Assembly (NCBI GenBank): GCA_030670165.1
Contig: DAOVCF010000004.1
Coordinates: 1-30,478 of the forward strand
Direction: 5' to 3'
DNA from: Candidatus Stahliibacteriota bacterium
Lineage (GTDB): Bacteria > Hydrothermota > Tepidihabitantia > B3-TA06
Length of the DNA stretch: 30,478 bases
Positions 7,512 to 16,323 of this stretch are shown one piece after another; within the stretch, counting starts at the first letter, position 1, and each line of letters begins with the position of its first letter. The position numbers were made by a program, and so were the translations under genes. Below the pieces are notes generated by a model. It had not been told where the DNA came from. It saw only the letters and a program-made list of their open reading frames with translations, and did not search any database.

Positions 7512-8002
7512 TCGAAGATCCTCCTCAAGTACTTCTCGAACTTCGCCACTATTGCCTTTGTGTTGGCCTTGACATCCTCCCCATCGCCCAGTACATCGAT
7601 CCAATGAACGTAAAGAACATCTTCATCCACGTCAACGGTCATGGTTCCAGGGGTAAGGGTGATGGAGTTGGCAAGAAACGCCTTGGCAACGTCTGTCTTG
7701 AGCACGGTTCTTACCTTAACTATCCCGGGTTTTACAGGGCAGGCAGGATGGAGTACGCGGAACGCAACGTCAAGATTGGCCACGAGCATGTGCCAGAAGA
7801 ATACAGGTATGTAGATGATGCCCCAGAACCAGCGACGAGGGTTGAGGAACGAAAGGGGTTGATGTGTAAACTCTGCACCGAAGAAGAACGCCACAAGAAG
7901 CGCCAACACCGCTCCCACAACGTAGACCGGCCAATCGCCTCCTGGCAAGGTCAAGAGCAGCCACAATCCGTAGCTGAGGACAAACAAAACCACTCGCCGC
8001 AT
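7508..8002 (-). CDS. mrpE: Mrp antiporter subunit E (MrpE/MnhE; MbhA-like)
   Basis: The 164-residue protein has N-terminal membrane helices, the FHPxxPVKPGIV-like segment (here RVLHPACPVKPGIVKV), and the family signature ANSITLTPGTMTVDV, followed by a soluble C-terminal domain. MrpE links the ion module subunits. It begins one base after the end of mrpD. Confidence 0.95.
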   Translation of the reverse strand: MRRVVLFVLSYGLWLLLTLPGGDWPVYVVGAVLALLVAFFFGAEFTHQPLSFLNPRRWFWGIIYIPVFFWHMLVANLDVAFRVLHPACPVKPGIVKVRTVLKTDVAKAFLANSITLTPGTMTVDVDEDVLYVHWIDVLGDGEDVKANTKAIVAKFEKYLRRIFE

Positions 8003-8003
8003 C

Positions 8004-9512
8004 CTAACCCCCCGCTCCTATCCTGAACACAATCTCAGCATACTCGGTCCCCTTGAGCAGAACATCTGCCGCAGGCTGCAAAAGGTGGGGTTTGAGCCAG
8101 AAGAAGAACGCGCCGCCTGCCACCAAAAGAACAACCAGAGAAACCATGGCAAAGACCATAACGAACGGGGATTCCTTTATCCCTTTGATACCCTCCTTGC
8201 CCCAGAATACCTTGTTGGTGATCTTTAGAAGATAGCCCAGGGTAACCACAGCAAAGAGTCCGGCTACGACGGCAGGGACGATGAACCCCGCTTTTACCGC
8301 ACCCAGGATAATAAACAGCTTGGAGAAGAAGCCCAGGAAAGGAGGCATGCCGGCCACAGAAAGAGCACCTAGATTATAGGAAAGCGAGGTCCAGGGCATC
8401 TGTTTACCCAATCCACCGGTAAACTTAGTTATGTCGCGTTCTCCCACCCGGTAAACCACAGAACCTGAGGTAAGAAACAGAAGCCCCTTGCCGAGCGAGT
8501 GGCTCAGGATATGCGCAAGCGCACCGATCAGGGCGAACTCGTTGCCTATACCCAACGCAAGCACGATATAGCCGATCTGACTGATGCTCGAGTAGGCCAG
8601 AAGCCGCTTGTAGTCTTTCTGATAAAGAGCAAGCAGGCTCGCAATAATAATCGAGGCGAGTCCGAGGATCAGAAGGGCGTTAAAGACCGCGGGGTAGCTG
8701 GCTCGTGAGACGCCGTATACGTTGAAAAGAATCCGTGCCATGGCATAAACACCCAGCACCTTGATAAACACGCCTGAAAGCAAGGCGGAGATCGGAGCAG
8801 GAGCCGAGGGGTGCGCGTCAGGCAGCCAGGAGTGGAAAGGAACAAGCGCCGCCTTGATCGAAAAGCCGGACATCAAGAGGATGAGCACAAACCAGAAGCC
8901 AGGGGTCTTATCCATGGCGGCAAACGAGCGGGAGATATCCGCAAGATTAAGGGTTGAGGTAGCGGCGTAGATGAATGCGATCGCCAAAAGAATCATCATG
9001 CTGGCGATCTCGCCCATCACCATGTACTTGAAGCCGGCCTCTAACTCCTCAGCCTCAGTGCCGAATGCAACCAACGCATAGGAGGAGATAGAGGCTATCT
9101 CGATGAAGACAAACATGTTGAATAGATCGCCGGTCATCACCACCCCGTTCATCCCTACGAGCATCAGAAGATAAAGGGTATAGAACTTGCCCGAACCGGT
9201 GAAGTGATCCATGTATCGGATAGCAAAAATGTAGGAGAAGAACACCAGGATAGAAACAACCAGCAGCATGAACGAGGAGAGCCTGTCAACCGTGAACGCG
9301 ATCCCCAAAGGAACCGGCCAGTTGCCGAACAGGTATACCAGTGGCTTACCGGGCACAAGAAAGAAAGCGAGATAGATACTCAAAGCCAAAACAGCCGCCA
9401 GGCAAAGCCCGGCCACGATCTCTGCCAAACGATTCCACGCCTTGTAGAGGATAGGGATAAGGAAGGCCCCGCCCAGGGGGATTGCAATCAAAAGAACCGG
9501 AAATATCTCCAT
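8004..9512 (-). CDS. mrpD: Mrp antiporter subunit D (MrpD/MnhD; MbhH/NuoN-like)
   Basis: The 502-residue polytopic protein belongs to the proton-conducting transporter family shared with NuoL/M/N. The key residues of an active channel are present: Glu138 in TM5 (FVFIEIASISS), Lys220 in TM7 (FSIKAALVPFHSWLPDAHP), and the later Lys in HSLGKGLLFL. It is expected to move H+ and/or Na+ across the inner membrane. It lies between mrpC and mrpE in standard order. Confidence 0.95.
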   Translation of the reverse strand: MEIFPVLLIAIPLGGAFLIPILYKAWNRLAEIVAGLCLAAVLALSIYLAFFLVPGKPLVYLFGNWPVPLGIAFTVDRLSSFMLLVVSILVFFSYIFAIRYMDHFTGSGKFYTLYLLMLVGMNGVVMTGDLFNMFVFIEIASISSYALVAFGTEAEELEAGFKYMVMGEIASMMILLAIAFIYAATSTLNLADISRSFAAMDKTPGFWFVLILLMSGFSIKAALVPFHSWLPDAHPSAPAPISALLSGVFIKVLGVYAMARILFNVYGVSRASYPAVFNALLILGLASIIIASLLALYQKDYKRLLAYSSISQIGYIVLALGIGNEFALIGALAHILSHSLGKGLLFLTSGSVVYRVGERDITKFTGGLGKQMPWTSLSYNLGALSVAGMPPFLGFFSKLFIILGAVKAGFIVPAVVAGLFAVVTLGYLLKITNKVFWGKEGIKGIKESPFVMVFAMVSLVVLLVAGGAFFFWLKPHLLQPAADVLLKGTEYAEIVFRIGAGG

Positions 9513-9518
9513 AGCCAG

Positions 9519-9857
9519 CTACCCTTTCAGCCTCTGGATCTCTTCGAGATCAAAGGAACCGATGCGGTTGTAGAGACGTAATATCAACGACAGCATGAAA
9601 GCTGTGACGCCAAGACCGATCACTATAGCGGTAAGCACCAGGGCTTGGGGCAATGGGTCGGAGTAAACCTTACCTACCTCAACCGCCTGGAGTATGGGCG
9701 GCAAGGCACCCGGACGAAATCCCACAATAGCGAATAGAAAGTTCACCGAGTACTCTATAAGCGAAAACCCCACCGCTACCTTTATCATGTTGCGCTTGGT
9801 GATTATGGCATAAAGCCCAACAAGGAACAGAATCAACGAAGCAACCAGAATAATCAC
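9519..9857 (-). CDS. mrpC: Mrp antiporter subunit C (MrpC/MnhC; NuoK/MbhG-like)
   Basis: Three helices and the pattern LFLVGLYAIITKRNMIKVAVG plus DPLPQALVLTAIVIG identify MrpC, the NuoK homologue. I chose the GTG at 9855-9857: it has AAGGAG 7 bases upstream and gives 112 residues, the normal family length, whereas the 40 residues before it in the open frame are a shadow of mrpB. It overlaps nothing but lies only 4 bases from the mrpB stop. Confidence 0.93.
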   Translation of the reverse strand: MIILVASLILFLVGLYAIITKRNMIKVAVGFSLIEYSVNFLFAIVGFRPGALPPILQAVEVGKVYSDPLPQALVLTAIVIGLGVTAFMLSLILRLYNRIGSFDLEEIQRLKG

Positions 9858-9861
9858 CGCA

Positions 9862-10299
9862 TCACTCCTTGAATATGTATTTGGTTGACGCCAGCACGAC
9901 GAAGATGGAAAGTATAGCCGCCGCAACCTTGATACCGATCGCAATGTTGGAGAAGGGAATGGAACCGGCAGAGACAAGCCTTCCCGGTGTGCCGAAGGAA
10001 GGAAAGAGATTTATAAAGAAGTACCCGCCGACAAAGAGTCCAAGCAGAGCAATGAGAAGGAAGAGAAGCCCACCGGTGCTTTCGAAGATGGAGGAAGAGA
10101 TCGAGGCGCTCTTCTCCTGGCTGGCGGTCGTGCCGAATGCAAGCCGTGAAAGTATAAAGCACGCGGCTATAATCGCCCCGCCTGCAAACCCGCCGCCGGG
10201 TGAGAGATGCCCGTAGAGCACGATGTAGCAGCCGTAAATGAAGATGAATCCTCCAACGATACGGGCTACCACCTTTACAATCGGCGTCATCCCTTTCAT
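9862..10299 (-). CDS. mrpB: Mrp antiporter subunit B (MrpB/MnhB; MbhF-like)
   Basis: The 145-residue membrane protein has the MnhB signature YIVLYGHLSPGGGFAGGAI and about four helices. It has an ATGA overlap with the gene upstream. A longer overlapping reading in another frame (about 9854-10339) is Cys/Arg-rich and not coding. Confidence 0.94.
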   Translation of the reverse strand: MKGMTPIVKVVARIVGGFIFIYGCYIVLYGHLSPGGGFAGGAIIAACFILSRLAFGTTASQEKSASISSSIFESTGGLLFLLIALLGLFVGGYFFINLFPSFGTPGRLVSAGSIPFSNIAIGIKVAAAILSIFVVLASTKYIFKE

Positions 10300-10829
10300 T
10301 TCTTTCTCCCTTCAAGCCTGAGAACCGCAAGGACTCCAATCACCGCAGTAAAGAGAACCGTTGCCTCGCCTAAGGTATCCAACGCCCGGTAGTCGAGCAC
10401 CACCGAGGTTACCCGGTTCACTGCACCGGTTTCTGTCAGACCCTGCGTTAGATAGTGACTCGCAACCTGACCGAGCTCCCGACTCATAGGAGCAAGGTTT
10501 ATAAGCAATCTGACACCGAAGTAGACAAAGGCAAGCGCAAATAGTCCGAAGACCACGAAGGTGAAAACATCTTCTCCTTTATAGGGCCGTCCGAGTGTAG
10601 AATCAACGTGGGTCGTCTTAAGGATCACCGCTACAAAGAAGACCACCGAGAGGACCTCGATCACGATCTGAACTATAGCCAGATCGGGCGCTGCAAGCAT
10701 TATGAACCCAATGGCTACGGCAAACCCCACCGCACCTAACGCTATCACCGAGGCCAGGAGGTCGCGGATCTCGACGGCCACAATACCGGCTGCTATCATA
10801 AAGATCAACAAAACGATAAGCTCAAGCAC
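10296..10829 (-). CDS. MrpA C-terminal domains as a separate protein (MbhD + MbhE, DUF4040)
   Basis: The first half (about residues 1-75) matches the DUF4040/MbhD region, a NuoJ-like helical bundle, and the end carries the MbhE/MrpA-tail pattern NRVTSVVLDYRALDTLGEA. In Firmicute Mrp these domains are the C-terminus of MrpA; in Pyrococcus Mbh they are two proteins, MbhD and MbhE. Here they are fused to each other but split from the NuoL-like part encoded just upstream. The start is GTG with GGAGG 5 bases before it, and the gene overlaps its upstream neighbour by 8 bases. Confidence 0.9.
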   Translation of the reverse strand: MLELIVLLIFMIAAGIVAVEIRDLLASVIALGAVGFAVAIGFIMLAAPDLAIVQIVIEVLSVVFFVAVILKTTHVDSTLGRPYKGEDVFTFVVFGLFALAFVYFGVRLLINLAPMSRELGQVASHYLTQGLTETGAVNRVTSVVLDYRALDTLGEATVLFTAVIGVLAVLRLEGRKK

Positions 10830-12777
10830 CGCCGCCTCCTCGAATTAATAACAGGATCAAAATCAAGATCCCCAATAATATCCAGCCCAGGTAAAACGGC
10901 AACCCTCCGGTATGCAGCAGGCTAAAACCTTTGCCTACAAGATCAAGAAAGTATCTTATAAAACGCGCAAATGCGTTAAGGGAATCGTCTACCAATCTCT
11001 TCAGGGTCCTGCCAAGCGCGTTACTCAGACCTTGTATATAATGAAAAACGTCAAACGAACCTCCTTCTGCGAAGCGGTAAAACTCGAAAAAGATCTTGAT
11101 ATTCTTAATCGATGAGTAAAAGTGCGGACCGGAGAAGTGCATCTCCTCCTCGGTCAACTCCTCAGCGCCCAAGAAGACCTTACGCGGACGAGGCCTATAG
11201 GTGCCGCCGACAACGTAGATAAGGAAACCAAGAGACACGATGATAAGCATGATTGCTGCAAAAGCAAGCGGTGAAAAGTGCCCTAAAGGAACTATAACCG
11301 ATGCTGAAAGCGCGGGAGAGATGAGATACCGCAGGGGCAGGCGGAAGGCAAAGAGACCGAATGCTATGCAGGTCAAAGCCATCAGGAGAGGCGGAAACCA
11401 CTTTGTGAAGCCGACTTCGTGCACCCCTTCCAACGCCTTGGGACGTCTGCCCAGGAAGAGAGAGTGGGTAAGCTTGAGGAAGGATGCAAGGGTCAGCACG
11501 CTGCCGAATGCACCCGCGATCAGGAAAATAAGGAAGAAAGGCTGGGTTCGCCCCAGTTCAACGAACGACTGGTAGATAAGCCACTTGGAGACAAAACCAT
11601 TGAGCGGCGGGACACCTGAGATCGCCAGGGCCGCAATAAGGAAGGAGAAGAAGGTTACGGGCATGGCCCGTGCAAGCCCTCCCAGCTTCTCAAGATCGCT
11701 CTCCCCGGTCTGGCGCTTCACCGCCCCGGCTCCCAGGAAAAGGGCGCTTTTGTAGATCGCGTTATTAATCATATGGAACAGACCGCCGGCGATCCCAAGC
11801 ACCGTACCTGAGGCAATCCCCAGAATCATGTAACCCACCTGGCTCACCGCGTGGTAGGACAAAAGACGCATGGCGTCCTTTTGAACAAGAGCCATGAACA
11901 CCGCGGCGAGAACGGTAACCGCCCCTATCGTAAGGAAGATAAGCTGCACCGTAAGGTTGGAACGAATCTCAAAGATGGAGTAGCAAAGCCGAACGAAGAG
12001 GTAGATACCCAGAAGCTTATCCAGACTTGCAGGGATGAACGCCATAGTTTCAGCCGGCGCCGACTCAGCCGCTTTGGGTATCCAGGTGTGCATAGGGAAC
12101 GCGCCTGCCTTGGTTAAAGCAGCGGCAGCGATGCAAACAAAAGCGGTAATCGCCAAAGGATCGCTTAAAGCAAAACGCCTCATACCGGGGAAGTAGGCCA
12201 GCTGACCTGGCTCTACTCCCTGCTGTTTGGTGTAGATGATAAAAACAAGTAACCCGAACAGCAACAGGAAATCGGCAACCCCGTTGAGAACGAACATCTT
12301 GCGTGCGGCCGTCTCCACGTCTCCCCTGCCGTAAAACAGAAGGCCGTATACCGTAAAAAGCAGGATCCCCCAGAAGAAGTAAAGCAGAAGCACGGAGCTG
12401 GCCAAAAGCGCCCCGTTTGCCGCACCGTAGGTGAGAAGAGCGAAGGTAAAGAACTTCCAGTCATCCCGGGGCCCGCCGCGGAAGCGGAAGCTGTAGAGGA
12501 AGATAAGGAGCGCGAATCCGGAAACAAGCAGTAAGATGACACCTGAAAGCCCATCAGCTTGAAGGCGGTTAGCAATCCCGAATACCTCGGGTAAATGGAT
12601 GGGCGAGGTTCCGGTTCCGCTAAGCCCATCCAAGAAGATCCGCAGAGCGAAATAACCGGTTCCAAGAGCCGCCGCTATGGCTATATAACGGCGAGCAGGA
12701 CGAATCAAAAACGCCAGCAACGCCCCGACCAAAGGAATAAGAATGAGCAACGTCATCGGTTGAAACAGATACCGCAT
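10822..12777 (-). CDS. NuoL/MrpA-N-like antiporter subunit lacking the TM5 glutamate
   Basis: The 651-residue polytopic protein belongs to the NuoL/MrpA/HyfB family. Conserved lysines are present: Lys223 and Lys235 in TM7-8 (TKAGAFPMHTWIPKAAESAPAE) and one in the AIYKSALFL helix. The glutamate nearly always found in TM5 (FFWE) is Gly137 here (YFFWGILLF). After the core there is a soluble, Glu-rich stretch (about 525-560), amphipathic helices and a last TM segment (about 625-648), reminiscent of the NuoL lateral helix but not clearly homologous. With the MbhD/E protein it could stand for a split MrpA. It starts one base after the preceding stop. Confidence 0.9.
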   Translation of the reverse strand: MRYLFQPMTLLILIPLVGALLAFLIRPARRYIAIAAALGTGYFALRIFLDGLSGTGTSPIHLPEVFGIANRLQADGLSGVILLLVSGFALLIFLYSFRFRGGPRDDWKFFTFALLTYGAANGALLASSVLLLYFFWGILLFTVYGLLFYGRGDVETAARKMFVLNGVADFLLLFGLLVFIIYTKQQGVEPGQLAYFPGMRRFALSDPLAITAFVCIAAAALTKAGAFPMHTWIPKAAESAPAETMAFIPASLDKLLGIYLFVRLCYSIFEIRSNLTVQLIFLTIGAVTVLAAVFMALVQKDAMRLLSYHAVSQVGYMILGIASGTVLGIAGGLFHMINNAIYKSALFLGAGAVKRQTGESDLEKLGGLARAMPVTFFSFLIAALAISGVPPLNGFVSKWLIYQSFVELGRTQPFFLIFLIAGAFGSVLTLASFLKLTHSLFLGRRPKALEGVHEVGFTKWFPPLLMALTCIAFGLFAFRLPLRYLISPALSASVIVPLGHFSPLAFAAIMLIIVSLGFLIYVVGGTYRPRPRKVFLGAEELTEEEMHFSGPHFYSSIKNIKIFFEFYRFAEGGSFDVFHYIQGLSNALGRTLKRLVDDSLNAFARFIRYFLDLVGKGFSLLHTGGLPFYLGWILLGILILILLLIRGGGGA

Positions 12778-12778
12778 C

Positions 12779-14182
12779 CTATCCTCCTGCTCCGATATAG
12801 ACCAAAAGCGGCTTTATTGCAAAACTGGCACCGAAAAGGGAAAGGGATATCACAAGAACGAGTATGGAGAGGAAAACGGATTGAGACATCTGTGGCTCCG
12901 GTTTCTTGCCCATAAGAAAAACGGACGAAAAGAGCCTGAGCATGTAAAGCAGGGTGAGGATCGAAGCAAGGATAAATCCTGCTCCTATGAGGATCCTGCC
13001 GCTGGATAGGATGCCGAAGATGACGTCGAGCTTTGCAAAGAACCCGAGAAGTGGGGGCAGACCTATTACTGAAAGGGTTGCGATGATAACACCAGTGAAA
13101 AGGATCGGGAAGTTAGCTACCAGCCGCCCCTTATGTCTGATGTCACGTCCGCCCATCTCGCGCTCCACTATTCCATACCCCATAAGAAGTGTCGCCTTGC
13201 CTAATCCATGCGCAATCATGAAAAGAATCGCTCCGATCATGCCCAGAGCCGGCGATATAGCAAATCCTGCAAGTACGAACGCAAGCTGGCTTACGGTTGA
13301 GTATCCCAGGATGCGCCGGTAGTCTTTAACAACAAGGGCGACTCCACCCGTTACAATACTGGAAGCAAGAGCTATCCATAGTAGGGAAAGATGCCAAGCC
13401 CCGGAAAGCGCAAAGGTTTCCACAAAGATTTTCATAAAGGCGATAAGTCCGAAGTTCTCTACCATCCCGGCCAGGAGAGCCACCACCGGTGTGGGTGACA
13501 CCGCATACGCCGAAGGAACCCAGATGTAGAGAGGTATCACCGCAGACTTGGCAAAGACGCCGCAGAGTATGAAGATCCCTGCAAGCACAGGCATAGGCTT
13601 GCCAACCATATCGCCCAGATTAAGCGAACCGAACTCTGAAGCCAGAAGCGCGAACCCGACCAGCATAAAGGCTGAACCGAAGAAATTAATAAGGAGGGTT
13701 CTTGCGGCGATAGATATCTTTTCCTGGGTTCGACCGAAACCTATAAGCCGCCAGGAAGCCACCGCCGCTATCTCCCAGAAGATATAGATGAAAACAAGAT
13801 CGTTGGTGAAAAGCAAACCCATCGCGGAGCCAAGCATAAAAAGCATTAAGGAATAATACTCGGTATCTGCTTCTTCACTCTTCCGGAAGAACCCGAAGGA
13901 ATAAAGTATTATGATCAGACAGAGGAAGACAAAGGCGGCGGCGATAACAAGGGTTATTGGTGAGGTAAAAAACTGAGGGGATTCTGCCGACCCCAAAATA
14001 TGCCAGAGCCTGAATCCTTTATTGCTCGCCGAGGTGAAATTCAGCACCAAAAGCAAGGCGGTACCAAGAACGGTCAGCAATGAGAATATCCAGCGCAGCA
14101 CCTTCAGGAAACGCCCTGGGAAAATCACCAATAGACCGCCTATGAATGGAACCGCTATCAACAAAAGCAGAGGCACGTTCAT
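12779..14182 (-). CDS. NuoM/N- or HyfF-like antiporter subunit
   Basis: The 467-residue membrane protein of the proton-conducting transporter family keeps the pump residues: Glu137 in TM5 (YIFWEIAAVAS), Lys212 in TM7 (FAKSAVIPLYIW), and a Lys in AHGLGKATLLM. It is additional to MrpD and the NuoL-like protein, giving three antiporter-like subunits, as in complex I. I chose the ATG at 14180-14182, which forms an ATGA overlap with the hydrogenase large subunit and has a GGGAGG site. Which of the three best matches MbhH cannot be decided by eye. Confidence 0.92.
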   Translation of the reverse strand: MNVPLLLLIAVPFIGGLLVIFPGRFLKVLRWIFSLLTVLGTALLLVLNFTSASNKGFRLWHILGSAESPQFFTSPITLVIAAAFVFLCLIIILYSFGFFRKSEEADTEYYSLMLFMLGSAMGLLFTNDLVFIYIFWEIAAVASWRLIGFGRTQEKISIAARTLLINFFGSAFMLVGFALLASEFGSLNLGDMVGKPMPVLAGIFILCGVFAKSAVIPLYIWVPSAYAVSPTPVVALLAGMVENFGLIAFMKIFVETFALSGAWHLSLLWIALASSIVTGGVALVVKDYRRILGYSTVSQLAFVLAGFAISPALGMIGAILFMIAHGLGKATLLMGYGIVEREMGGRDIRHKGRLVANFPILFTGVIIATLSVIGLPPLLGFFAKLDVIFGILSSGRILIGAGFILASILTLLYMLRLFSSVFLMGKKPEPQMSQSVFLSILVLVISLSLFGASFAIKPLLVYIGAGG

Positions 14183-15372
14183 GATCCCCCTCCCATCCGT
14201 GCGGTCTTTTCCTGGGATAGCTTCAGGAGGTCGTTCCAATTATACAGGAATTTTCCCTTGGTGTTGAACGCCGCGATTCGTTCGGTACAGCAGTAGCAAG
14301 GGTCAACCGCGGCCAGGATAATGGCAGCATCGGCAACCGAACCGCCTAAGACCGCCACCTCGTTGGACTTAATATTCATAGAGCTTGGGGCGCGGATCTT
14401 GTAACGAACAGGATACATGGAGCCATCACCCTTAACGTAGTGGAAGACCTCACCGCGAGGTGCCTCGTACCGACCCACACCCTCGCCGTCAGGACCATGC
14501 TCCATACGGGCATCTATCTCGCCTTCGGGCAAATCCTTAAGCTTCCGAAGACACTGACGGATAATCTTGGTGGATTCAAGGCATTCAAGCAGGCGAACCT
14601 TAGTCTTTGCGAAAACATCACCTTCCTGGCAAACAATCTCTTCCCACTCGACCCAATCATAGGCCGCATGGGGATCATCCTTACGGACGTCAATCTTCAA
14701 ACCCGAAGCACGACCTGTTGGTCCTTCCACGCTGTACTCAATAGCCTTCTCCCTGGTAAGCACACCCACGCCTTCAAGACGCTTGTGAAGCATCGGATCA
14801 TCGAGAACCGCCTTGGTAAGCATCGTAAGCTTCTTATCCAACTCATCAAGTGTTGCAAGAAGCGGTGGAATCATACCGCCTTCGATGTCGCGGCGAACAC
14901 CGCCCGGCTTGAACATGGCATAGTGGTTGCGGTTTCCGGTGATGAGTTCACTTATCTCCAGTACAGACTCACGGTACTTCCACGCCCACATCCAGACGGT
15001 GTTGTAGCCCAAAAAGTGCCCGGCAAGACCTGCCCACAGAAGATGTGAGTGGATACGCTCAAGCTCGCCAACGATGGTACGAACGTATGCGGCGCGGGGC
15101 GGAATCTCGATGCCTGCCGCGTCTTCGATCGCCTGAACGCATGCAAATGGATGCGAGGTGGAACAGATACCGCAGATGCGCTCAACAACAAAGGGAATCT
15201 GGTCATAGGTCTTGCCCTCGCATATCTTTTCGTGGCCGCGGTGCATGTAGCCGAGTTGAATGTCGAGCCCGACTACCTTTTCCCCCTCGACCTTCAGCTT
15301 GAAGTACTCGGCCTCCTCCTGCAAGGGGTGGAACGGCCCGATGGGAATTATCTTACGTTCAAGCTCAGCCAA
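14179..15372 (-). CDS. mbhL: Group 4 [NiFe] hydrogenase large (catalytic) subunit, MbhL/EchE/NuoD-like
   Basis: This subunit should hold the NiFe site that makes or oxidises H2. Both nickel-binding pairs are present: RICGICSTSH (Cys67, Cys70) and DPCYCCTER (Cys359, Cys362), so it is a hydrogenase and not a nickel-free NuoD. The start is uncertain: TTG at 15370-15372 has AGGAGG 4 bases upstream and gives the family-like MAELERKIIPIGPFHP; an ATG at 15399 would add nine residues. The last residues after DPCxxC lack the His of the usual protease site, ending in a 35-residue tail, as seen in some group 4 enzymes. The subgroup cannot be assigned by eye. Confidence 0.95.
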   Translation of the reverse strand: MAELERKIIPIGPFHPLQEEAEYFKLKVEGEKVVGLDIQLGYMHRGHEKICEGKTYDQIPFVVERICGICSTSHPFACVQAIEDAAGIEIPPRAAYVRTIVGELERIHSHLLWAGLAGHFLGYNTVWMWAWKYRESVLEISELITGNRNHYAMFKPGGVRRDIEGGMIPPLLATLDELDKKLTMLTKAVLDDPMLHKRLEGVGVLTREKAIEYSVEGPTGRASGLKIDVRKDDPHAAYDWVEWEEIVCQEGDVFAKTKVRLLECLESTKIIRQCLRKLKDLPEGEIDARMEHGPDGEGVGRYEAPRGEVFHYVKGDGSMYPVRYKIRAPSSMNIKSNEVAVLGGSVADAAIILAAVDPCYCCTERIAAFNTKGKFLYNWNDLLKLSQEKTARMGGGS

Positions 15373-15886
15373 AGGACCTCCTGTAGGGATGATAGTCATC
15401 AGGTGAGTCGTCCGGAAGCAAGAGATGACGGGTATCACCCAGACCGCGGAACCCGATTCCAAGCATTTCGTGTATCTCGCGTTCAGCCCACTCGAAGCCT
15501 TGGCCAAGCACGGTAAGGGAATCAACCTGGGGATCATCGTGAGGCAGGATAACCCGGACGCTTATTAAAAGCCCCAAACGATCAATGGAGAAGTGGTAGA
15601 GTATGGTGAATCCCCTCGGGGTATCTTCGCCTGTGGCGGTCGAGAAGCGACAGCCAAGGGTATTGAAGCAGAAATCAGCGACCTTAACGAGATCCTCGGC
15701 GGCTATCTCCCAGTACCAGCGGCGCTTACGGACAAGGTTAAGCTCGCCTTCAGGATAGAACTCGCGGCATTGCCCCTCTATATTTTTGAACTCAGGCTCG
15801 CTGTCCCTTTGAGGACAGAAGCCTTTGCCTCCGATATAAGCGCCGTTCTTATCAAGATTCTGGGTTTTGATTACTTCATCAGCCAT
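15365..15886 (-). CDS. mbhK: Hydrogenase NuoC-like subunit (MbhK/EchD-like)
   Basis: The 173-residue soluble protein has the NuoC 30 kDa signature in WAEREIHEMLGIGFRG and ends in PDDYHPYRRSF. NuoC-type subunits pack against the catalytic core and help assembly. The first 45 residues, with three Cys, are less typical. The ATG at 15884-15886 forms a TGATG overlap with the NuoB-like gene; a GTG one codon earlier is possible. Confidence 0.9.
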   Translation of the reverse strand: MADEVIKTQNLDKNGAYIGGKGFCPQRDSEPEFKNIEGQCREFYPEGELNLVRKRRWYWEIAAEDLVKVADFCFNTLGCRFSTATGEDTPRGFTILYHFSIDRLGLLISVRVILPHDDPQVDSLTVLGQGFEWAEREIHEMLGIGFRGLGDTRHLLLPDDSPDDYHPYRRSFG

Positions 15887-16323
15887 CACAGATCCTTAAG
15901 TTTCTTTAATTTCTCGATAGCGCGCACCACCCCGAGTATCATCGCCTCGGGCTTGGGCGGGCAGCCACCTATGTAAACGTCAACCGGAATATGCTTATCC
16001 AAAGGGCCTGCAAAGTTGTAGGAATCCACGAACAGATCGCCGGAGATCGCGCACGATCCGACCGCAGCAACCACGCAGGGCTTAGGGATCTGGGCATAAA
16101 CCCTGAGTACCCGGTCGAGAACCTTCTTATTGACCATGCCGGTAACCAGAAGCAAGTCTGCGTGACGCGGAGATGGAGCAAGGAGCAGGCCGAACCGCTC
16201 CACGTCGAATCGAGGGGTCAAGAGGTCGAGTATCTCGATGTCGCAGTTGTTGCACGGGCTTGCGGCAACGTGGTAAATCCACAAAGAACGGGCAAGTGCG
16301 GCTTTCTTCAATCCCTTAAGCAT
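15886..16323 (-). CDS. mbhJ: Group 4 hydrogenase small subunit, NuoB-like (MbhJ/EchC)
   Basis: It holds the single [4Fe-4S] cluster next to the NiFe site (the N2 position of complex I). The four expected cysteines are visible: Cys24 and Cys27 (SPCNNCD), Cys91 (VGSCAISG) and Cys121 (GGCPPKPE). The length of 145 residues is normal. It overlaps the NuoH-like gene in a TGATG arrangement, with GTG one codon upstream as an alternative start. Confidence 0.95.
   Translation of the reverse strand: MLKGLKKAALARSLWIYHVAASPCNNCDIEILDLLTPRFDVERFGLLLAPSPRHADLLLVTGMVNKKVLDRVLRVYAQIPKPCVVAAVGSCAISGDLFVDSYNFAGPLDKHIPVDVYIGGCPPKPEAMILGVVRAIEKLKKLKDL

Noticed and set aside
9854..10339. 161-codon minus-strand frame over mrpB
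   Set aside because: Its composition is rich in Arg, Cys and His, and mrpB in the other frame has a clear family signature and an ATGA coupling.
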